Source: Halomonas sp. SpR1
Lineage (GTDB): Bacteria; Pseudomonadota; Gammaproteobacteria; Pseudomonadales; Halomonadaceae
Assembly: GCF_031010175.1 (NCBI RefSeq)
Contig: NZ_JAUAMB010000002.1
Span: 217,055-281,054, forward strand
Direction of reading: 5' to 3'
Length of the DNA stretch: 64,000 nt
Part shown: piece after piece, positions 24,094 to 34,207 of the stretch
How the letters are laid out: every line of letters begins with the position of its first letter
Numbering within the stretch: the stretch's first letter is position 1
The notes under the pieces: model-generated
The model's input: only the letters and a program-made list of their open reading frames with translations
The model's database searches: none
What the model was told of the DNA's origin: nothing
Made by a program: the position numbers and the translations under genes

Positions 24094-25908
24094 ATGACAA
24101 ACGAAAAAGACAGTAAAATCAAGCATATAAGAAATTTCTCTATTATCGCCCACATCGACCACGGCAAATCTACGCTCTCTGATCGTCTGATTCAGACCTG
24201 CGAAGGGTTAACCGAGCGTGAGCTTAAAGAGCAAGTGCTCGATTCAATGGACATTGAGCGTGAGCGTGGCATTACCATTAAAGCGCAGTCGGTCACGCTG
24301 GATTACACTGCCGCTGATGGGCAGGTTTATCAGCTCAACTTTATCGATACGCCTGGGCACGTAGACTTCTCTTATGAAGTGTCGCGGTCGCTCTACGCCT
24401 GTGAAGGGGCGTTGCTGGTTGTCGATGCTGCACAAGGGGTGGAGGCCCAGTCGGTAGCTAACTGCTATACCGCTATCGAACAAGGCCTGGAAGTACTGCC
24501 GGTACTTAACAAAATCGATTTACCCCAAGCGGACTGCGACAAGGTTGCTCAGGAAATCGAAGAGATTATTGGCCTCGATGCCACTGATGCCTGCCAGGTT
24601 TCGGCTAAAAGCGGGATTGGCATTGATGCACTACTTGAGCGCTTAGTGCGTGATATACCGCCGCCCAAGGGCGACCCGGATGCGCCGCTGCAAGCGCTGA
24701 TTATCGACTCCTGGTTTGATAACTACCTTGGCGTTGTCTCGTTAGTGCGTCTTTTCGACGGCACCCTGCGTAAGGGCGACAAGATTCGCATTAAATCAAC
24801 GGGCCGCGATTGGGGCGCCACAGAAGTGGGTATTTTTACCCCCCAACGTAAACAGACCGATATTCTGCGGGCGGGTGAAGTAGGCTTTATTGTTGCCGGT
24901 ATCAAAGAGATTCACGGCGCGCCGGTAGGCGATACGATTACCCATACCAAAACACCTGACGTAGCGCGTCTGCCCGGTTTCCAAAAGGTAAAACCGCAGG
25001 TGTATGCCGGTATGTTCCCGGTCAGTGCGGATGATTACGAAGACTTCCGCGATGCGCTTGAAAAACTGGCACTTAACGATGCTTCGCTTGAGTATGTGCC
25101 AGAGAACTCCGACGCACTTGGTTTTGGTTTTCGGGTGGGCTTTCTTGGCACCCTGCACATGGAAATCATTCAGGAGCGCCTGGAGCGGGAGTATGACATC
25201 GATCTGCTCACTACAGCTCCCACAGTTGTCTACGAACTGGCGATGAAAAATGGTGACGTTAACTACGTCTCCAACCCTTCCAAGCTGCCTGATATGGCCG
25301 ACGTAGATGAAATGCGTGAACCGATTGTCCGCGCCAGCATATTGGTTCCCCAGGAATACGTGGGTAACGTCATTGCTGAGTGTGAGCAGCGTCGCGGCAC
25401 ACAGCGAGACATGCAGTTCTTGGGTAATCAGATCCAGTTGGCCTACGAGCTGCCCATGTCAGAAGTGGTCATGGACTTCTTTGACCGACTGAAATCGATC
25501 TCCAAGGGATACGCTTCGCTTGAGTACAACTTTGAGCGTTTTGAGATGGCCAAACTGGTGCGTCTCGATGTGCTTATCAATGGCGACAAAGTTGACGCGC
25601 TAGCGGTGATTATCCACCGCGATCATGCTCATAGTCGTGGTCGTCTATTGGTCGAGAAAATGAAAGAGCTGATCCCACGGCAGATGTTTGATGTGGCGAT
25701 TCAGGCGGCTATTGGTGGCCAAGTGGTGGCGCGCTCCACCGTGAAGGCGCTGCGCAAGAATGTGACGGCCAAGTGTTATGGCGGCGATGTCAGCCGTAAG
25801 AAGAAACTGCTCGAGAAGCAGAAAGCGGGTAAGAAACGCATGAAACAAGTGGGGCGCGTGGAAATTCCCCAGGATGCCTTCCTTGCTGTGCTCAAGGTTA
25901 ACGACTAG
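24094..25908 (+). CDS. lepA: Elongation factor 4 (LepA)
   Basis: 604 residues from ATG 24094, the family's usual length; an upstream TTG extension to 24028 is not supported. A translational GTPase that acts on stalled or slowly moving ribosomes. Visible are G1 AHIDHGKST, the effector region with RGITIK, G3 DTPGHVDF, G4 NKIDLP, and the LepA-specific C-terminal domain ending in [19 protein letters not shown]. The prophage has placed itself immediately upstream, so the native upstream partner is missing here. The signal peptidase gene follows after 15 bases, as in most gammaproteobacteria. Confidence 0.97.
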   Translation: MTNEKDSKIKHIRNFSIIAHIDHGKSTLSDRLIQTCEGLTERELKEQVLDSMDIERERGITIKAQSVTLDYTAADGQVYQLNFIDTPGHVDFSYEVSRSLYACEGALLVVDAAQGVEAQSVANCYTAIEQGLEVLPVLNKIDLPQADCDKVAQEIEEIIGLDATDACQVSAKSGIGIDALLERLVRDIPPPKGDPDAPLQALIIDSWFDNYLGVVSLVRLFDGTLRKGDKIRIKSTGRDWGATEVGIFTPQRKQTDILRAGEVGFIVAGIKEIHGAPVGDTITHTKTPDVARLPGFQKVKPQVYAGMFPVSADDYEDFRDALEKLALNDASLEYVPENSDALGFGFRVGFLGTLHMEIIQERLEREYDIDLLTTAPTVVYELAMKNGDVNYVSNPSKLPDMADVDEMREPIVRASILVPQEYVGNVIAECEQRRGTQRDMQFLGNQIQLAYELPMSEVVMDFFDRLKSISKGYASLEYNFERFEMAKLVRLDVLINGDKVDALAVIIHRDHAHSRGRLLVEKMKELIPRQMFDVAIQAAIGGQVVARSTVKALRKNVTAKCYGGDVSRKKKLLEKQKAGKKRMKQVGRVEIPQDAFLAVLKVND

Positions 25909-25923
25909 GAAAGAACGCCACTC

Positions 25924-26727
25924 ATGGATTTTTCATTACTGCTGGTACTTGCCGTTGCGCTCTCGGGCGTTATTTACCTGTTGGACGTATGGCTATTAAA
26001 GCCCAAGCGCCGCCAACGCTTCGCCGCAGCAGAGGCCAAAACCCAGGAAGGGTTGGATCCCGCTACCAGCGAAAAACTGCTTAAAGAGCCTTGGCCGGTT
26101 GACTACGCGCGTTCGTTTTTTCCTGTGCTGCTGGTGGTGTTGGTAGTGCGTAGTTTTATCATTGAACCCTTTCAGATTCCTTCGGGTTCAATGCGGCCGA
26201 CGCTTGAAGTGGGCGACTTTATTCTGGTCAACAAATTCGCCTACGGCCTACGTTTGCCAGTGGTGAACACCCGCTTTATCGAAATCGGCGATCCTGAGCG
26301 TGGCGATGTAATGGTGTTTCGTTTCCCCGACGAGCCTTCGGTGAACTTCATCAAACGGGTGGTTGGCTTGCCTGGAGATCGTATTCGTTATGAAGGTAAG
26401 CAGCTCTACGTTAATGGTCAGCCGGTGGCTAAAGAGTTGATCGAAGAGGGGCCCGAAGGTTCGTCTCAACAGCTATTGTTAGAAGAGCGCCTTGGCGATG
26501 CCGAGCACTTTATTTATAACAACCCGCGCGACCCTGGACCGCAAATGCGTGAAGTGGCAGTCCCTGAAGGGCACTACTTCATGATGGGGGATAATCGTGA
26601 CCACTCCAACGACAGCCGCTACTGGGGTTTCGTGCCGGAAGAGAATATTGTCGGGCGTGCGTTCGCGGTCTGGATGCACTGGGACGGCGGGTTGCCGAGC
26701 TTTACCAGTGTGCGGCACATAGAATGA
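25924..26727 (+). CDS. lepB: Signal peptidase I
   Basis: 267 residues. Two N-terminal membrane segments (about 3-25 and 64-80) anchor a periplasmic catalytic domain that removes signal peptides from exported proteins. The Ser/Lys dyad is visible: Ser89 in IPSGSMRPTL and Lys144 in FIKRVVGLPGD. The conserved MGDNRDHSNDSRYWGFVP box is near residue 220. It is coupled to lepA at 15 bases and precedes rnc by 67 bases. That spacer contains an odd-centred palindrome ACGTCA-A-TGACGT without known meaning. Confidence 0.97.
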   Translation: MDFSLLLVLAVALSGVIYLLDVWLLKPKRRQRFAAAEAKTQEGLDPATSEKLLKEPWPVDYARSFFPVLLVVLVVRSFIIEPFQIPSGSMRPTLEVGDFILVNKFAYGLRLPVVNTRFIEIGDPERGDVMVFRFPDEPSVNFIKRVVGLPGDRIRYEGKQLYVNGQPVAKELIEEGPEGSSQQLLLEERLGDAEHFIYNNPRDPGPQMREVAVPEGHYFMMGDNRDHSNDSRYWGFVPEENIVGRAFAVWMHWDGGLPSFTSVRHIE

Positions 26728-26794
26728 ACCCGCTGCGTACGCTGAATTTAGTCAGTTATGTCACTTTAGTTAACGTCAATGACGTAGGAGAGCT

Positions 26795-27487
26795 GTGAGT
26801 AATTCCTTGAACGCTTTTTGCCGACGAATCGGCCATACCTTTGGCGACGATACGCTCTTGGAATTGGCCTTGACCCACCGTAGCTTCGGTGGTCGTAACA
26901 ATGAGCGCCTGGAGTTTCTGGGCGACTCCATCGTCAACTTTGTGATCGCCGAGGCGCTGTTTCAGCGCTTTCCCCAAGCCCGGGAAGGGCAGCTTTCACG
27001 CCTGCGCGCACGGTTGGTAAAGGGACAAACCCTGGCGGAACTGGCCCGTGAAATGGAGTTTGGCGAATGCCTGCGGTTAGGCTCTGGCGAGATGAAAAGC
27101 GGTGGGCATCGCCGTGAATCGATCCTGGCGGATGCGGTAGAAGCCATTATTGGTGGCATCTATCTGGACGCCGGCATGGATGTGGTTCGCGACCGCGTGC
27201 TGGATTGGTACTCAGAAAGGCTGGGTAATATCTCTCTGCAAGATACCCAAAAAGATCCCAAAACACGGCTGCAGGAGTTTCTGCAGTCGCGCCAAGCTGC
27301 GTTGCCGCGTTATGAGGTTGTCTGCGTAAAGGGTGAGGCGCATGCCCAGACCTTTACCGTGGAGTGCTACATTGACCTGTTGGCTGAGCATACCACTGGT
27401 AAGGGCCCTAGCCGCCGCCATGCTGAACAGCAAGCGGCAGAAGAAGCGCTGTCGTACCTCGAAAAAAGTCCTGGAGATAAATCATGA
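26795..27487 (+). CDS. rnc: Ribonuclease III
   Basis: 230 residues from GTG 26795 with TAGGAG just upstream. It cleaves double-stranded RNA in rRNA precursors and mRNAs. The signature [10 protein letters not shown] is at residues 36-45, the second metal-binding cluster around DAVEAIIGG, and a double-stranded RNA-binding domain occupies about 155-225, ending [16 protein letters not shown]. The stop overlaps the era start by four bases (ATGA), the conserved rnc-era coupling. Confidence 0.97.
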   Translation: MSNSLNAFCRRIGHTFGDDTLLELALTHRSFGGRNNERLEFLGDSIVNFVIAEALFQRFPQAREGQLSRLRARLVKGQTLAELAREMEFGECLRLGSGEMKSGGHRRESILADAVEAIIGGIYLDAGMDVVRDRVLDWYSERLGNISLQDTQKDPKTRLQEFLQSRQAALPRYEVVCVKGEAHAQTFTVECYIDLLAEHTTGKGPSRRHAEQQAAEEALSYLEKSPGDKS

Positions 27488-28383
27488 GCCAAACCTGCGG
27501 ATTCGTTGCCATTGTTGGCCGACCCAACGTGGGCAAATCAACCCTCATGAACCGTATTCTGGGGCAAAAAATATCGATTACCTCTCGGCGGCCGCAAACC
27601 ACGCGCCACCAGGTGATGGGCATTAAAACGGTGGATGACACCCAGTTTATCTACGTGGATACGCCGGGCATGCACATCATGTCCAAGGATCGCAATAAAG
27701 CCATCAACCGCTTTATGAACCAGGCGGCCACCCAGGCGCTGCGCGACGTCGATTGCGTGGTGTTTATTATCGACCGCACCCGCTGGACGGAAGAAGACCA
27801 GGCGGTATTAAAGCGCCTGGAGCATGTTAAAGCGCCGGTAATTCTGGCGGTTAATAAAGTAGATCGCCTGGGCGAAAAAGGCGATCTGCTGCCATGGCTG
27901 GCAGAGGTTGGCGAGCGCCGCGATTTTGCCGCTATCGTGCCGATTTCAGCCAAGCACGGCACCCAGGTCGATACCCTGGAAGAGGAGGTGGCCAAACACC
28001 TGCCGGAAAGCGTCCACTTCTTCCCCGAAGACCAGATTACCGACAAAAGTCTGCGCTTTATGGCCGCCGAGCTGGTGCGTGAAAAGGTCATGCGGCAATT
28101 GGGCGATGAGTTGCCCTACCAGATGACCGTTGAAATCGAAGAGTTCCGCGAAACCGAGCGGGTGACTCATATCAGTGCCTTGATTCTGGTCGAGCGGCAG
28201 GGCCAAAAAGTCATTTTGATCGGTGAAAACGGCGATCGCCTCAAGAGCATCGGCCGCGAGGCGCGCCTGGATATGGAGCGCGCTCTGGGTACCAAGGTGA
28301 TGCTGAATCTATGGGTAAAAGTAAAACGCGGCTGGTCGGATGACGAGCGCGCCCTGAAAAGCTTGGGTTACGACCTCGATTGA
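27484..28383 (+). CDS. era: GTPase Era
   Basis: 299 residues. Ribosome assembly GTPase that binds the 3' end of 16S rRNA. G1 is GRPNVGKST (12-20), G3 DTPG, G4 NKVD, and a KH domain with [15 protein letters not shown] near residue 245. Usual length. It overlaps rnc by four bases, and recO starts only a few bases past its stop, so the three are co-translated. Confidence 0.97.
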   Translation: MSQTCGFVAIVGRPNVGKSTLMNRILGQKISITSRRPQTTRHQVMGIKTVDDTQFIYVDTPGMHIMSKDRNKAINRFMNQAATQALRDVDCVVFIIDRTRWTEEDQAVLKRLEHVKAPVILAVNKVDRLGEKGDLLPWLAEVGERRDFAAIVPISAKHGTQVDTLEEEVAKHLPESVHFFPEDQITDKSLRFMAAELVREKVMRQLGDELPYQMTVEIEEFRETERVTHISALILVERQGQKVILIGENGDRLKSIGREARLDMERALGTKVMLNLWVKVKRGWSDDERALKSLGYDLD

Positions 28384-28391
28384 AGGTAACG

Positions 28392-29087
28392 ATGTCGCCA
28401 GAGCCGGCTTTTTTGCTCCACCGTCGGCCTTATCGTGAAACCAGTGCGCTGGTGGATCTATTAACGCTTGATTACGGCAGAGTGCGTGCTGTCGCCCATG
28501 GTGGACAAAGACCCGGCTCAAAATCCCGCCAACGTCTGCAGCCGTTTACACCGCTGTTTGTGACCTGGCAGGGCAGTCGTGATTTAAAGCGGCTGACGTT
28601 AATGGAGTCTCGCGGCCAGACGGCGCTGTTGGCCGGAGAAGGGCTGCTATGCGGGCTTTATGCCAATGAAATCGCTACCCGGTTGCTGCCGCTAGAACTG
28701 CCAGCGCCCGACGTATTTGCGTTTTATACCGCGCTACTCGAAGCGTTGCCAGCACCCGCCGAGCGAGCGCTGGCGCTGCGCCGCTATGAGTGGGCGCTGC
28801 TAGAGGCGCTGGAGGCCACGCCGCAGTTTACGACGCCAGAGGGCGGCGTTTTGGATCCCCAGCTCCGCTATCATTTTGACACCGCCAGCCGAGCATTCTT
28901 GCCGGCTGAGGGGGGACTCGATGGCAGAACGCTACGCTACATTGAGCAGGGGGACTGGCAGCATGAAGGCCTTGCCAATGCATTGAAGGCGGTGATGCGG
29001 GCGGCCCTGGCGCCCCACCTTGGCTCTACCGTGTTACGTTCGCGGGAGCTGATGCTCGATTTGGCGCGGCGCCGCCACCGTCCCTAA
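28392..29087 (+). CDS. recO: DNA repair protein RecO
   Basis: 231 residues from ATG 28392, chosen over TTG 28380 because GAAGG lies just upstream and the protein then begins with the usual Pro-Ala-Phe-Leu-Leu-His. RecO loads RecA onto SSB-coated DNA with RecR in gap repair. An OB-fold N-terminus (ETSALVDLLTLDYGRVRAVA) and a helical C-terminal domain are visible. The zinc-binding cysteines found in some RecO proteins are absent, as in most gammaproteobacteria. Part of rnc-era-recO-pdxJ-acpS. Confidence 0.93.
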   Translation: MSPEPAFLLHRRPYRETSALVDLLTLDYGRVRAVAHGGQRPGSKSRQRLQPFTPLFVTWQGSRDLKRLTLMESRGQTALLAGEGLLCGLYANEIATRLLPLELPAPDVFAFYTALLEALPAPAERALALRRYEWALLEALEATPQFTTPEGGVLDPQLRYHFDTASRAFLPAEGGLDGRTLRYIEQGDWQHEGLANALKAVMRAALAPHLGSTVLRSRELMLDLARRRHRP

Positions 29088-29138
29088 TTCCTGATTTTCT
29101 TTCACAAACTCTTATCTTATCGTTGCGCTGGAGGCACT

Positions 29139-29975
29139 ATGCACCCCCCTCGGATACTGTTAGGCGTCAATATCGATCACATTGCGACACTTCGCCAAGC
29201 TCGCGGTACTCGCTACCCTGATCCCGTGCAGGCGGCATTAGTCGTTGAAGAAGCGGGCGCCGATGGCATTACGGTGCACTTGCGGGAAGATCGGCGCCAC
29301 ATCCAGCCCCGGGATGTGCGTATTCTGGCCGAAGTGCTTAATACGCGTATGAACCTGGAAATGGCCGTCACCGAAGAGATGCTGGCTTTGGCCGAAGAGG
29401 TGCGTCCCGCCCATGTCTGTTTAGTACCGGAAAAACGTGAAGAGCTGACCACAGAAGGCGGCCTGGACGTTGTAGGTGGCTTTGACGCTATTGCCAGCGC
29501 CTGCCAGCGATTGAGCGCGGCGGGTTGTGATGTGTCCCTGTTTATCGATCCTGATATTGAGCAAATTGACGCTGCCCAGCGCGCCGGGGCGCCGACGATT
29601 GAGTTACACACCGGCGCGTACGCAGAAGCGCGTCCCGGTAGCGATGCCGCCAATGCGGAGTATCATCGCTTAACCACCGCTGCGACTCACGCTATCTCAC
29701 TGGGTTTGGTGGTCAATGCCGGTCATGGCTTGCACTACCATAACGTTGAAGCAATTGCGGCGCTGCCGGGCATCAACGAACTCAATATTGGTCATGCCAT
29801 TATTGCTCGTGCGCTGTTTGTGGGTCTTAAAGAAGCCGTGCAGGAGATGAAACGCTTGATTATCGCTGGCCAAGAGGCAGGCTTAATGGCGGCCCTCGAT
29901 GCCCACGATCACGAGCATAGCCACGATCATGACGATCACTCAGAGCATGTTCATAATGGCTGCTGCGGGCATTAA
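29139..29975 (+). CDS. pdxJ: Pyridoxine 5'-phosphate synthase with His-rich tail
   Basis: 278 residues. Condenses 3-amino-1-hydroxyacetone 1-phosphate with deoxyxylulose 5-phosphate in vitamin B6 synthesis. The TIM barrel is intact: [17 protein letters not shown] at the N-terminus, [16 protein letters not shown], and [15 protein letters not shown] near 220. Bacterial PdxJ is normally about 240-250 residues. Here residues 256-278 add a tail of nine His, two Cys and six acidic residues, a probable metal-binding sequence. The ATG at 29139 follows GGAGG. The tail is in frame and uninterrupted, ending next to a 15-bp tandem repeat and acpS. Confidence 0.95.
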   Translation: MHPPRILLGVNIDHIATLRQARGTRYPDPVQAALVVEEAGADGITVHLREDRRHIQPRDVRILAEVLNTRMNLEMAVTEEMLALAEEVRPAHVCLVPEKREELTTEGGLDVVGGFDAIASACQRLSAAGCDVSLFIDPDIEQIDAAQRAGAPTIELHTGAYAEARPGSDAANAEYHRLTTAATHAISLGLVVNAGHGLHYHNVEAIAALPGINELNIGHAIIARALFVGLKEAVQEMKRLIIAGQEAGLMAALDAHDHEHSHDHDDHSEHVHNGCCGH

Positions 29976-29982
29976 TCAGCTG

Positions 29983-30012
29983 TTTTCTGTTTAGAGATTT
30001 TCTGTTTAGAGG
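29983..30012. repeat. 15-bp tandem duplication before acpS
   Basis: TTTTCTGTTTAGAGA (29983-29997) is followed directly by TTTTCTGTTTAGAGG (29998-30012), 14 of 15 identical. It lies in the 47-base spacer between pdxJ and acpS and looks like a recent slippage duplication. Confidence 0.85.
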
Positions 30013-30022
30013 CTTTTAGGCG

Positions 30023-30412
30023 ATGATTGTGGGAATTGGCTCGGATATTGCCCGTGTTGAGCGTTTTACGCGGGCCATGCAGCGGCACGGCCCACGCTTT
30101 GCTCAGCGCATTTTAGGCCCCGAAGAGTATACGCTTTGGCAGCAGAAATCTGAGCCCGCCGCGTTCCTGGCCAAACGCTTCGCTGCTAAAGAGGCCTTTG
30201 TTAAAGCACTTGGGTTAGGCCTACGCCAGGGATTGCAGTGGTGTGATATTCAGGTGCTGAACGATGCCTTGGGTAAGCCCTATTTCCTGCTCAACGGCGA
30301 AGCCGGAAGACTCTTACAAGCTGCAGGTGTCACCACCAGCCACGTAACGTTGAGTGATGAAGCCGATTATGCGGTGGCGTTTGTTGTACTAGAGCGCGAG
30401 ACCCAAGGCTAA
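30023..30412 (+). CDS. acpS: Holo-[acyl-carrier-protein] synthase
   Basis: 129 residues. Transfers 4'-phosphopantetheine from CoA to acyl carrier protein. The two signature segments are present: GIGSDIARVERF (residues 4-15, with the magnesium-binding Asp) and FLAKRFAAKEAFVKALG (about 48-64, catalytic Glu/Lys). Usual length. The last gene of the lepA-acpS run, it converges on the barA gene with 13 bases between stops and no clear terminator. Confidence 0.96.
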   Translation: MIVGIGSDIARVERFTRAMQRHGPRFAQRILGPEEYTLWQQKSEPAAFLAKRFAAKEAFVKALGLGLRQGLQWCDIQVLNDALGKPYFLLNGEAGRLLQAAGVTTSHVTLSDEADYAVAFVVLERETQG

Positions 30413-30425
30413 CGTTGAGTTTTGC

Positions 30426-33182
30426 TTAATGTCTAAGCAGTAGCGGACGCTGTGCACGTAGCCGTGCCATTGCCCGGTAGAGGTCTTCCAATAGCCCTTC
30501 AACATGGTCTAAGCCGCTGGTACGCAGTCGGGTTTCCAGGGTCTCTACCAGTAAGGCCAACTCAGGCGCACCGCAGTAACGGCTGGCGCCATTAAGTCCA
30601 TGCACCCAGTCGAGCAGGGTGGGTAAGTTTCGTTGGCTATAAGCGCTGCGCATATGCTGTTCACTCTCATCCAAACTGTCGATCAGGCGTTTTAGCTGCT
30701 CCCGTGCCAAATACTCTTTACCCCCCGCCAGGCGTGCGCCAATCTCAAGATCAATAACGGGTAGGGTGGCGGGTGGAGTGTGACTAAAGCGCTGCGTATT
30801 GGCGGCGTTGCTCTCCCATTGGGGAGAGGCCGCCGTTGCGCTACCGGCCGTCAGCCGGTGGGTAACCCCCAGAAAACGATTGAGTAACTGATCCAACTGC
30901 GCCTCATCAATCGGTTTTATCAGCACGTCATCAAGGCCTTCAGCGAGCCACTGCTGGCGTTCGCTGCTCAGCACGTGGGCGGTGACGGCAATGATGGGAC
31001 AGCGGGCCCAGGTGCTACTGATTCGGCGCAGCGCCTGGGTGGTCTGCACGCCATCCATCCCCGGCATACGAATATCCATTAACACCATGTCAACGTTACT
31101 GGTGCGTGCGAATTCTAGCGCCTGGTGACCGCTTTCTACCGTAATGACATGCAGGGTTGGGTCTTCAAGCATGTTTTTGAGCAACTCTCGGTTCGGCGCA
31201 TTATCATCGACAATCAGTAGTTTGAGTGGCTGGGGTGCTGCTGGTAGTGCTAGTAACTCCTGGCCATTTTTATGTGCCATCAGTGCTGGTAACAGCAATT
31301 GCTTGAGCGACGCCACCAATTGAGCGCGGGAAAAGGGTTTGTAGAGGATCTCTCCGCCATGGGTTAAGTGCAGTGGCGGCAGATCAAAACTGTTGCCATT
31401 GGCTAAAATCAGTGCGGGGCAGGGAGTTTGGTCGATCACTGTTTGCCAATGAGCGTGCCACTCAGGGCTGAAGTCGCTATGTTCCAACCCTAATATCATC
31501 AATTCCGCTGGCTCAGAGGCATCAAAGGCGATTGGGTGCGCCTCCCAGCGTTGCAGTAAATGTTCGAGCACATGGCGGGTGGGTGCGTGTGTCTCATATA
31601 AACGAATGGTTGGGTTATCCAAGTTAACTTCTGGTGGCCGCTCGATAGCCTTATGAGCAAGCATGGGGAGCGTAAAGGAGAAAGTCGTGCCTTTACCCAG
31701 CTCGCTCTCCACCTCAATCTCTCCGCCCATGCGCTCAATTAATTGTCGGCAGATAGTAAGGCCAAGGCCACTGCCACCAAATTGCCGCGAATGGCTGGGT
31801 TCTGCTTGGGAAAAGGCGCTAAATAGCGCTTCCTTATGGGCGTCGCTTAGGCCAATCCCAGTGTCACTGACGCTGAGATTGAGTACCACATGCTGGCCTT
31901 CAAGGTTATCCAGCATGACGCGCACGATCACTTCGCCTTCATGGGTGAATTTGAGTGCATTACCAATTAGGTTATTCAATACCTGATGTATACGGAGCGG
32001 ATCACCGGTCAGCGGTGTAGGTACATCGTCATACACCATGGCCACCAGGTGTAGCTGCTTGCGCTGGGCTTCTGGAGCATGCAGCCCGACTACTTCGTCA
32101 ACCAGTGCAACAATATCGATATCCGTCTCTTCCAGAGTGAGACGGTTCGCTTCAAGCTTGGAAAAGTCGAGTACATCGTTAACCAGCATTAGCAGGTTGT
32201 CGCAAGCGCGGTGTACGTGCTGCAGCCACTCCTGCTGACGTGTATCCAGTGATGAACGCCCCAGTAACCGGCAGAAGCCAATAATGCCGTTCAGCGGTGT
32301 GCGGATCTCGTGGCTCATATTGGCTAAAAATTCAGACTTCACGGCGTTAGCGCGCAGCGCGCTGCGATGCGCTAAATCGAGCTTGATATTCTGCTCTTCG
32401 ATGGTTTCCATTGACTCTTGCAGCTCGCTGGTGGCCTGCTCGATTTGCGTTTGCATATTCCGCTGGGCCTGCTGAAAGTGCTCTGCCAGGGCGTTAATAT
32501 GACTACTCAGGTGGTGAAGTTCTGTGGCATTAGAGGGCGCCAAACCTAATCGGTAGTCACCGCGGGAGAGTCGATAAAGCGCTTGGTTAGCTTCTTCGAT
32601 AGGGCGAGTAGCATAGCGGCTGATGGCAAAAGCGACTAAAAACAGCAGCAGGCCTAGCAACATGCCGCCTAGGCTGAGGCTGGCAATCAACTTATAGCGC
32701 ACTAGGGTGAGCGCTCGCGTGTCCATTTCGATATCTAACCAGCCAACGCTACTGCCGCTTGCTGGGTCGGCTTGGCGCGTGCTGCTCTGGCTTGTACTGA
32801 ACTGAGGAGCCGCTAGCGGGAAACGCAGTCGCCAAGCATCCTCTTCCATGATCAGTTGGTGACCAGAGGGGGCGTTGAGTAACGGCGGGTTGGCTTGACC
32901 CAGCTGTAAAATAACACTGCCTTGTTGATTAAATAGCGCAACCGCACGCAGTCCCTTCATATTGAGGAGCTGGCGCGCGAGGGTCTCCAGGCGCTGGGTA
33001 TCAGCCTTTGCGACCGCATCGGCAAGGCTTGGAGCTACCAACTCGCCGGCGCTTTCCAAATGTGCTTGCTGTGCCGCGCGGGCTTGCGAATCACTCTGTA
33101 TCACCAGCAGTACGGCCATCATGGCGTATACCAGGAGCGGAAAACCGAGTAAGGCGAATAGAAGACGGGTGTTCAAAGACAT
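30426..33182 (-). CDS. barA: Hybrid sensor kinase BarA/GacS
   Basis: About 918 residues from ATG 33182; an upstream extension to 33233 lacks support. Membrane-bound kinase that phosphorylates the UvrY/GacA regulator and controls the Csr/Rsm small-RNA system. In order: N-terminal transmembrane segment (SLNTRLLFALLGFPLLVYAM), periplasmic region, second membrane segment near 170-195, HAMP, histidine kinase domain with FLANMSHEIRTPLNGIIGF, ATPase with GGSGLGLTICRQL, a degenerate receiver, a true receiver (LLIVDDNAPN, DMVLMDIRMPGMDG), and a C-terminal HPt with VHGLNGASRYCG. This is the BarA/GacS architecture. It is divergent from cysM, as around gacS/barA in related bacteria. Confidence 0.93.
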   Translation of the reverse strand: MSLNTRLLFALLGFPLLVYAMMAVLLVIQSDSQARAAQQAHLESAGELVAPSLADAVAKADTQRLETLARQLLNMKGLRAVALFNQQGSVILQLGQANPPLLNAPSGHQLIMEEDAWRLRFPLAAPQFSTSQSSTRQADPASGSSVGWLDIEMDTRALTLVRYKLIASLSLGGMLLGLLLFLVAFAISRYATRPIEEANQALYRLSRGDYRLGLAPSNATELHHLSSHINALAEHFQQAQRNMQTQIEQATSELQESMETIEEQNIKLDLAHRSALRANAVKSEFLANMSHEIRTPLNGIIGFCRLLGRSSLDTRQQEWLQHVHRACDNLLMLVNDVLDFSKLEANRLTLEETDIDIVALVDEVVGLHAPEAQRKQLHLVAMVYDDVPTPLTGDPLRIHQVLNNLIGNALKFTHEGEVIVRVMLDNLEGQHVVLNLSVSDTGIGLSDAHKEALFSAFSQAEPSHSRQFGGSGLGLTICRQLIERMGGEIEVESELGKGTTFSFTLPMLAHKAIERPPEVNLDNPTIRLYETHAPTRHVLEHLLQRWEAHPIAFDASEPAELMILGLEHSDFSPEWHAHWQTVIDQTPCPALILANGNSFDLPPLHLTHGGEILYKPFSRAQLVASLKQLLLPALMAHKNGQELLALPAAPQPLKLLIVDDNAPNRELLKNMLEDPTLHVITVESGHQALEFARTSNVDMVLMDIRMPGMDGVQTTQALRRISSTWARCPIIAVTAHVLSSERQQWLAEGLDDVLIKPIDEAQLDQLLNRFLGVTHRLTAGSATAASPQWESNAANTQRFSHTPPATLPVIDLEIGARLAGGKEYLAREQLKRLIDSLDESEQHMRSAYSQRNLPTLLDWVHGLNGASRYCGAPELALLVETLETRLRTSGLDHVEGLLEDLYRAMARLRAQRPLLLRH

Positions 33183-33272
33183 GAAAAGAACTCGTTGATT
33201 CAATGAGGTTGCCTGTCCAGCCCAAGGCAGCACCGATATAATGCAGCATAACGGTGACGATAAGGAATATTC

Positions 33273-34205
33273 ATGAACGATCTTAAGGGCTATCTCAAGG
33301 ACAATCCCCAGGGCTATCCCACGCTCGAAGATGTGGTTGGCAACACACCCCTAGTACGCCTGAAGCGCATTAGTGCTGGGCGTAACAACACCTTGTTGGC
33401 AAAACTCGAAGGCAATAACCCCGCCGGTTCGGTTAAAGACCGCCCCGCGCTCTCCATGATCAATGAAGCAGAAGCCCGGGGGGATATTTCCCCCGGCGAT
33501 ACGCTGATTGAAGCAACCTCAGGTAATACCGGTATCGCGCTCGCCATGGCGGCGGCGATTAAGGGCTACCAGATGGTGCTGGTAATGCCCGAAAACGCCT
33601 CGGAAGAGCGTAAGCAGGCGATGGCTGCTTTTGGGGCTAAATTAATCTCTGCCAGCAAGGCAGGGGGCATGGAAGAGGCGCGGGATATTGCCGATGGCAT
33701 GATTGCTAGAGGCGAAGGCAAACCGCTTAACCAGTTCGCTAACCCGGATAACCCCTTGGCCCACTACCGCACCACCGGGCCCGAAGTGTGGCAACAAACC
33801 GGGGGCGAGGTGACCCACTTCGTCAGCTCCATGGGTACGACGGGTACCATTATGGGGGTCTCGCGCTATTTGAAAGAGCAAAATCCGGCTATCCAGATTG
33901 TCGGTCTACAGCCTGCCGATGGCGCCAGTATTCCCGGCATTCGCCGCTGGCCACAAGCGTACCTACCGGCTATTTTTGAGGCGCCGCGGGTGGATGTCAC
34001 CCTGGATATTGGTCAGCAAGAGGCCGAGGAGCATATGCGGCGTCTGGCCCGTGAAGAGGGTATTCTGGCCGGGGTCTCATCAGGGGGCAGCCTGGCAGGG
34101 GCGCTCCGTATCGCTGAGCAAACCGAAAATGCGGTGATTGTGTTTATCGTCTGTGACCGTGGTGATCGCTATCTCTCCACTGGCCTATTTGCCCCAGGAG
34201 TATAA
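33273..34205 (+). CDS. cysM: Cysteine synthase B (O-acetylserine sulfhydrylase)
   Basis: 310 residues. PLP enzyme making cysteine from O-acetylserine and sulfide or thiosulfate. The PLP lysine is Lys55 in NPAGSVKDRPA; the TSGNTGIALA phosphate/substrate loop and the glycine-rich GTTGTIMGVSRYL are present. Length and the RRWPQAYLPAIF segment fit CysM rather than CysK. It starts the cysM-rlmD-relA-mazG run; rlmD begins two bases after its stop. Confidence 0.94.
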   Translation: MNDLKGYLKDNPQGYPTLEDVVGNTPLVRLKRISAGRNNTLLAKLEGNNPAGSVKDRPALSMINEAEARGDISPGDTLIEATSGNTGIALAMAAAIKGYQMVLVMPENASEERKQAMAAFGAKLISASKAGGMEEARDIADGMIARGEGKPLNQFANPDNPLAHYRTTGPEVWQQTGGEVTHFVSSMGTTGTIMGVSRYLKEQNPAIQIVGLQPADGASIPGIRRWPQAYLPAIFEAPRVDVTLDIGQQEAEEHMRRLAREEGILAGVSSGGSLAGALRIAEQTENAVIVFIVCDRGDRYLSTGLFAPGV

Positions 34206-34207
34206 CC

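Noticed and set aside
26771..26785. ACGTCA-A-TGACGT palindrome between lepB and rnc
   Set aside because: Short and odd-centred, no second copy and no matching regulator in sight; likely chance.
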